DNA of 6,708 nucleotides from Rhodoferax sp. (GTDB lineage Bacteria > Pseudomonadota > Gammaproteobacteria > Burkholderiales > Burkholderiaceae_C), in contig JAIFMA010000258.1 of NCBI GenBank assembly GCA_020048795.1, positions 1-6,708 on the forward strand, read 5' to 3'. The translations under genes were made by a program, and so were the position numbers. The first letter of the stretch is position 1; each line of letters begins with the position of its first letter. The notes under the pieces are model-generated. The model did no database searches, had not been told where the DNA came from, and was given only the letters and a program-made list of their open reading frames with translations. Of this stretch, positions 6,217 to 6,708 are shown one piece after another.

Positions 6217-6708
6217 TCAAAGCTGAATCTGGAGGGCTACCGCGATGCCTTGCCAGCGCCGCACGGCACTTGACGTGTCGTCAAATACTTCGCAGCCATG
6301 CAAGGCTCCGGCCGATAAGGCGGCACAGCCCTGACCACCAACCCACAGCACGCAATGCGCTGGCAGCCCGGGCTTCAAGGCTTGCAAAAAGTCTTGCGCC
6401 CGCCGGGTGCCCAGGCAGGCACTGATGGAGAGGTCCACCACCGATGTCAGCAAGTTGTGCACGGCACCAATGATTTCGGTCGCTGGCAATTGTGTTCCGA
6501 GGTCGATGACATCGGCACCGGCCAGCCGCAGTTGGGCATGCGGCGCACGTGTCACCACCTGGCGCAGGGTCTCGGTGTAGTCGTGTTCGGCGTGGACACC
6601 CAACTGGCCGTTCTGCCAGGCGTGGCCGACCGCCAGATTGAACGCTGGCATCACATGAGCGACGAATTGGGACAGGCCACCGCGCTCAATCAGGGCCTTG
6701 AGCCACGC
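6217..6708 (-). CDS. Cobalamin-binding-domain regulator (MerR/CarH-like), C-terminal part, core shortened
   Basis: 163 residues are visible; the frame is open through the right edge (AWLKALIERGG...), so the start and any DNA-binding domain lie outside. The first half matches the helical B12-capping region of MerR-type B12 regulators, including the W-x9-EH signature (W31, E41-H42). The second half has the end of a B12-binding Rossmann fold: AQLRLAGADVIDLGTQLP, a VVDLSISA strand (about 105-112) and HCVLWVGGQG (about 131-140). In CarH-type proteins the lower-ligand histidine, in an E/DxHxxG loop, lies about 35 residues after the EH and well before the LGTQ strand. Here EH to LG spans only 28 residues and the loop is reduced to APHAQL (55-60). 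The first strand and ligand loop thus seem lost by an in-frame deletion. The family is fairly sure; MerR membership and light or B12 sensing are inference. Confidence 0.72.
   Translation of the reverse strand, partial: AWLKALIERGGLSQFVAHVMPAFNLAVGHAWQNGQLGVHAEHDYTETLRQVVTRAPHAQLRLAGADVIDLGTQLPATEIIGAVHNLLTSVVDLSISACLGTRRAQDFLQALKPGLPAHCVLWVGGQGCAALSAGALHGCEVFDDTSSAVRRWQGIAVALQIQL

Overview
The window looks like chromosomal DNA of a betaproteobacterium, most likely family Comamonadaceae (Rhodoferax/Polaromonas-like). This rests on protein character, the mreD-mrdA order, moderately high GC, a stand-alone rfaE2-type heptose adenylyltransferase, and two copies of a short 'TAGCTG...AAGGGCT' intergenic repeat that I associate with this family from memory. 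I could not run a database search, so the genus is not fixed.

Layout. Positions 1-99 hold the last 32 codons of mreD. Six bases later mrdA (penicillin-binding protein 2, 106-2121) begins, so the left end is the distal part of a rod-shape (mre/mrd) operon. The usual next gene, rodA, is absent. Instead mrdA runs tail-to-tail into a minus-strand block, overlapping it by 23 bp: a GGDEF diguanylate cyclase (2099-3145), a TSUP/TauE-type membrane transporter (3178-3936), a repeat-bearing spacer, and an HD-GYP-like protein whose catalytic motifs are eroded (4068-5321). A 305-bp divergent spacer (5322-5626) carries an imperfect inverted repeat. Then come rfaE2 on the plus strand (5627-6157), a second copy of the short repeat, and the convergent 3' part of a cobalamin-binding-domain regulator (6217 to beyond the right edge).

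How the genes work together. mreD and mrdA serve lateral-wall peptidoglycan synthesis. The minus-strand block suggests c-di-GMP signalling: an apparently active cyclase without the usual inhibitory site, and a degenerate HD-GYP protein more likely to sense or scaffold than to hydrolyse. rfaE2 makes ADP-heptose for the LPS inner core. The right-edge protein resembles MerR/CarH-type B12-binding regulators but seems to have lost about 30 residues around the cobalamin-ligating loop.

I found no CRISPR array, tRNA, rRNA or intact insertion sequence, and nothing that amounts to a clearly new system. The best leads are the two proteins with degraded active or ligand sites and the two families of small structured repeats.
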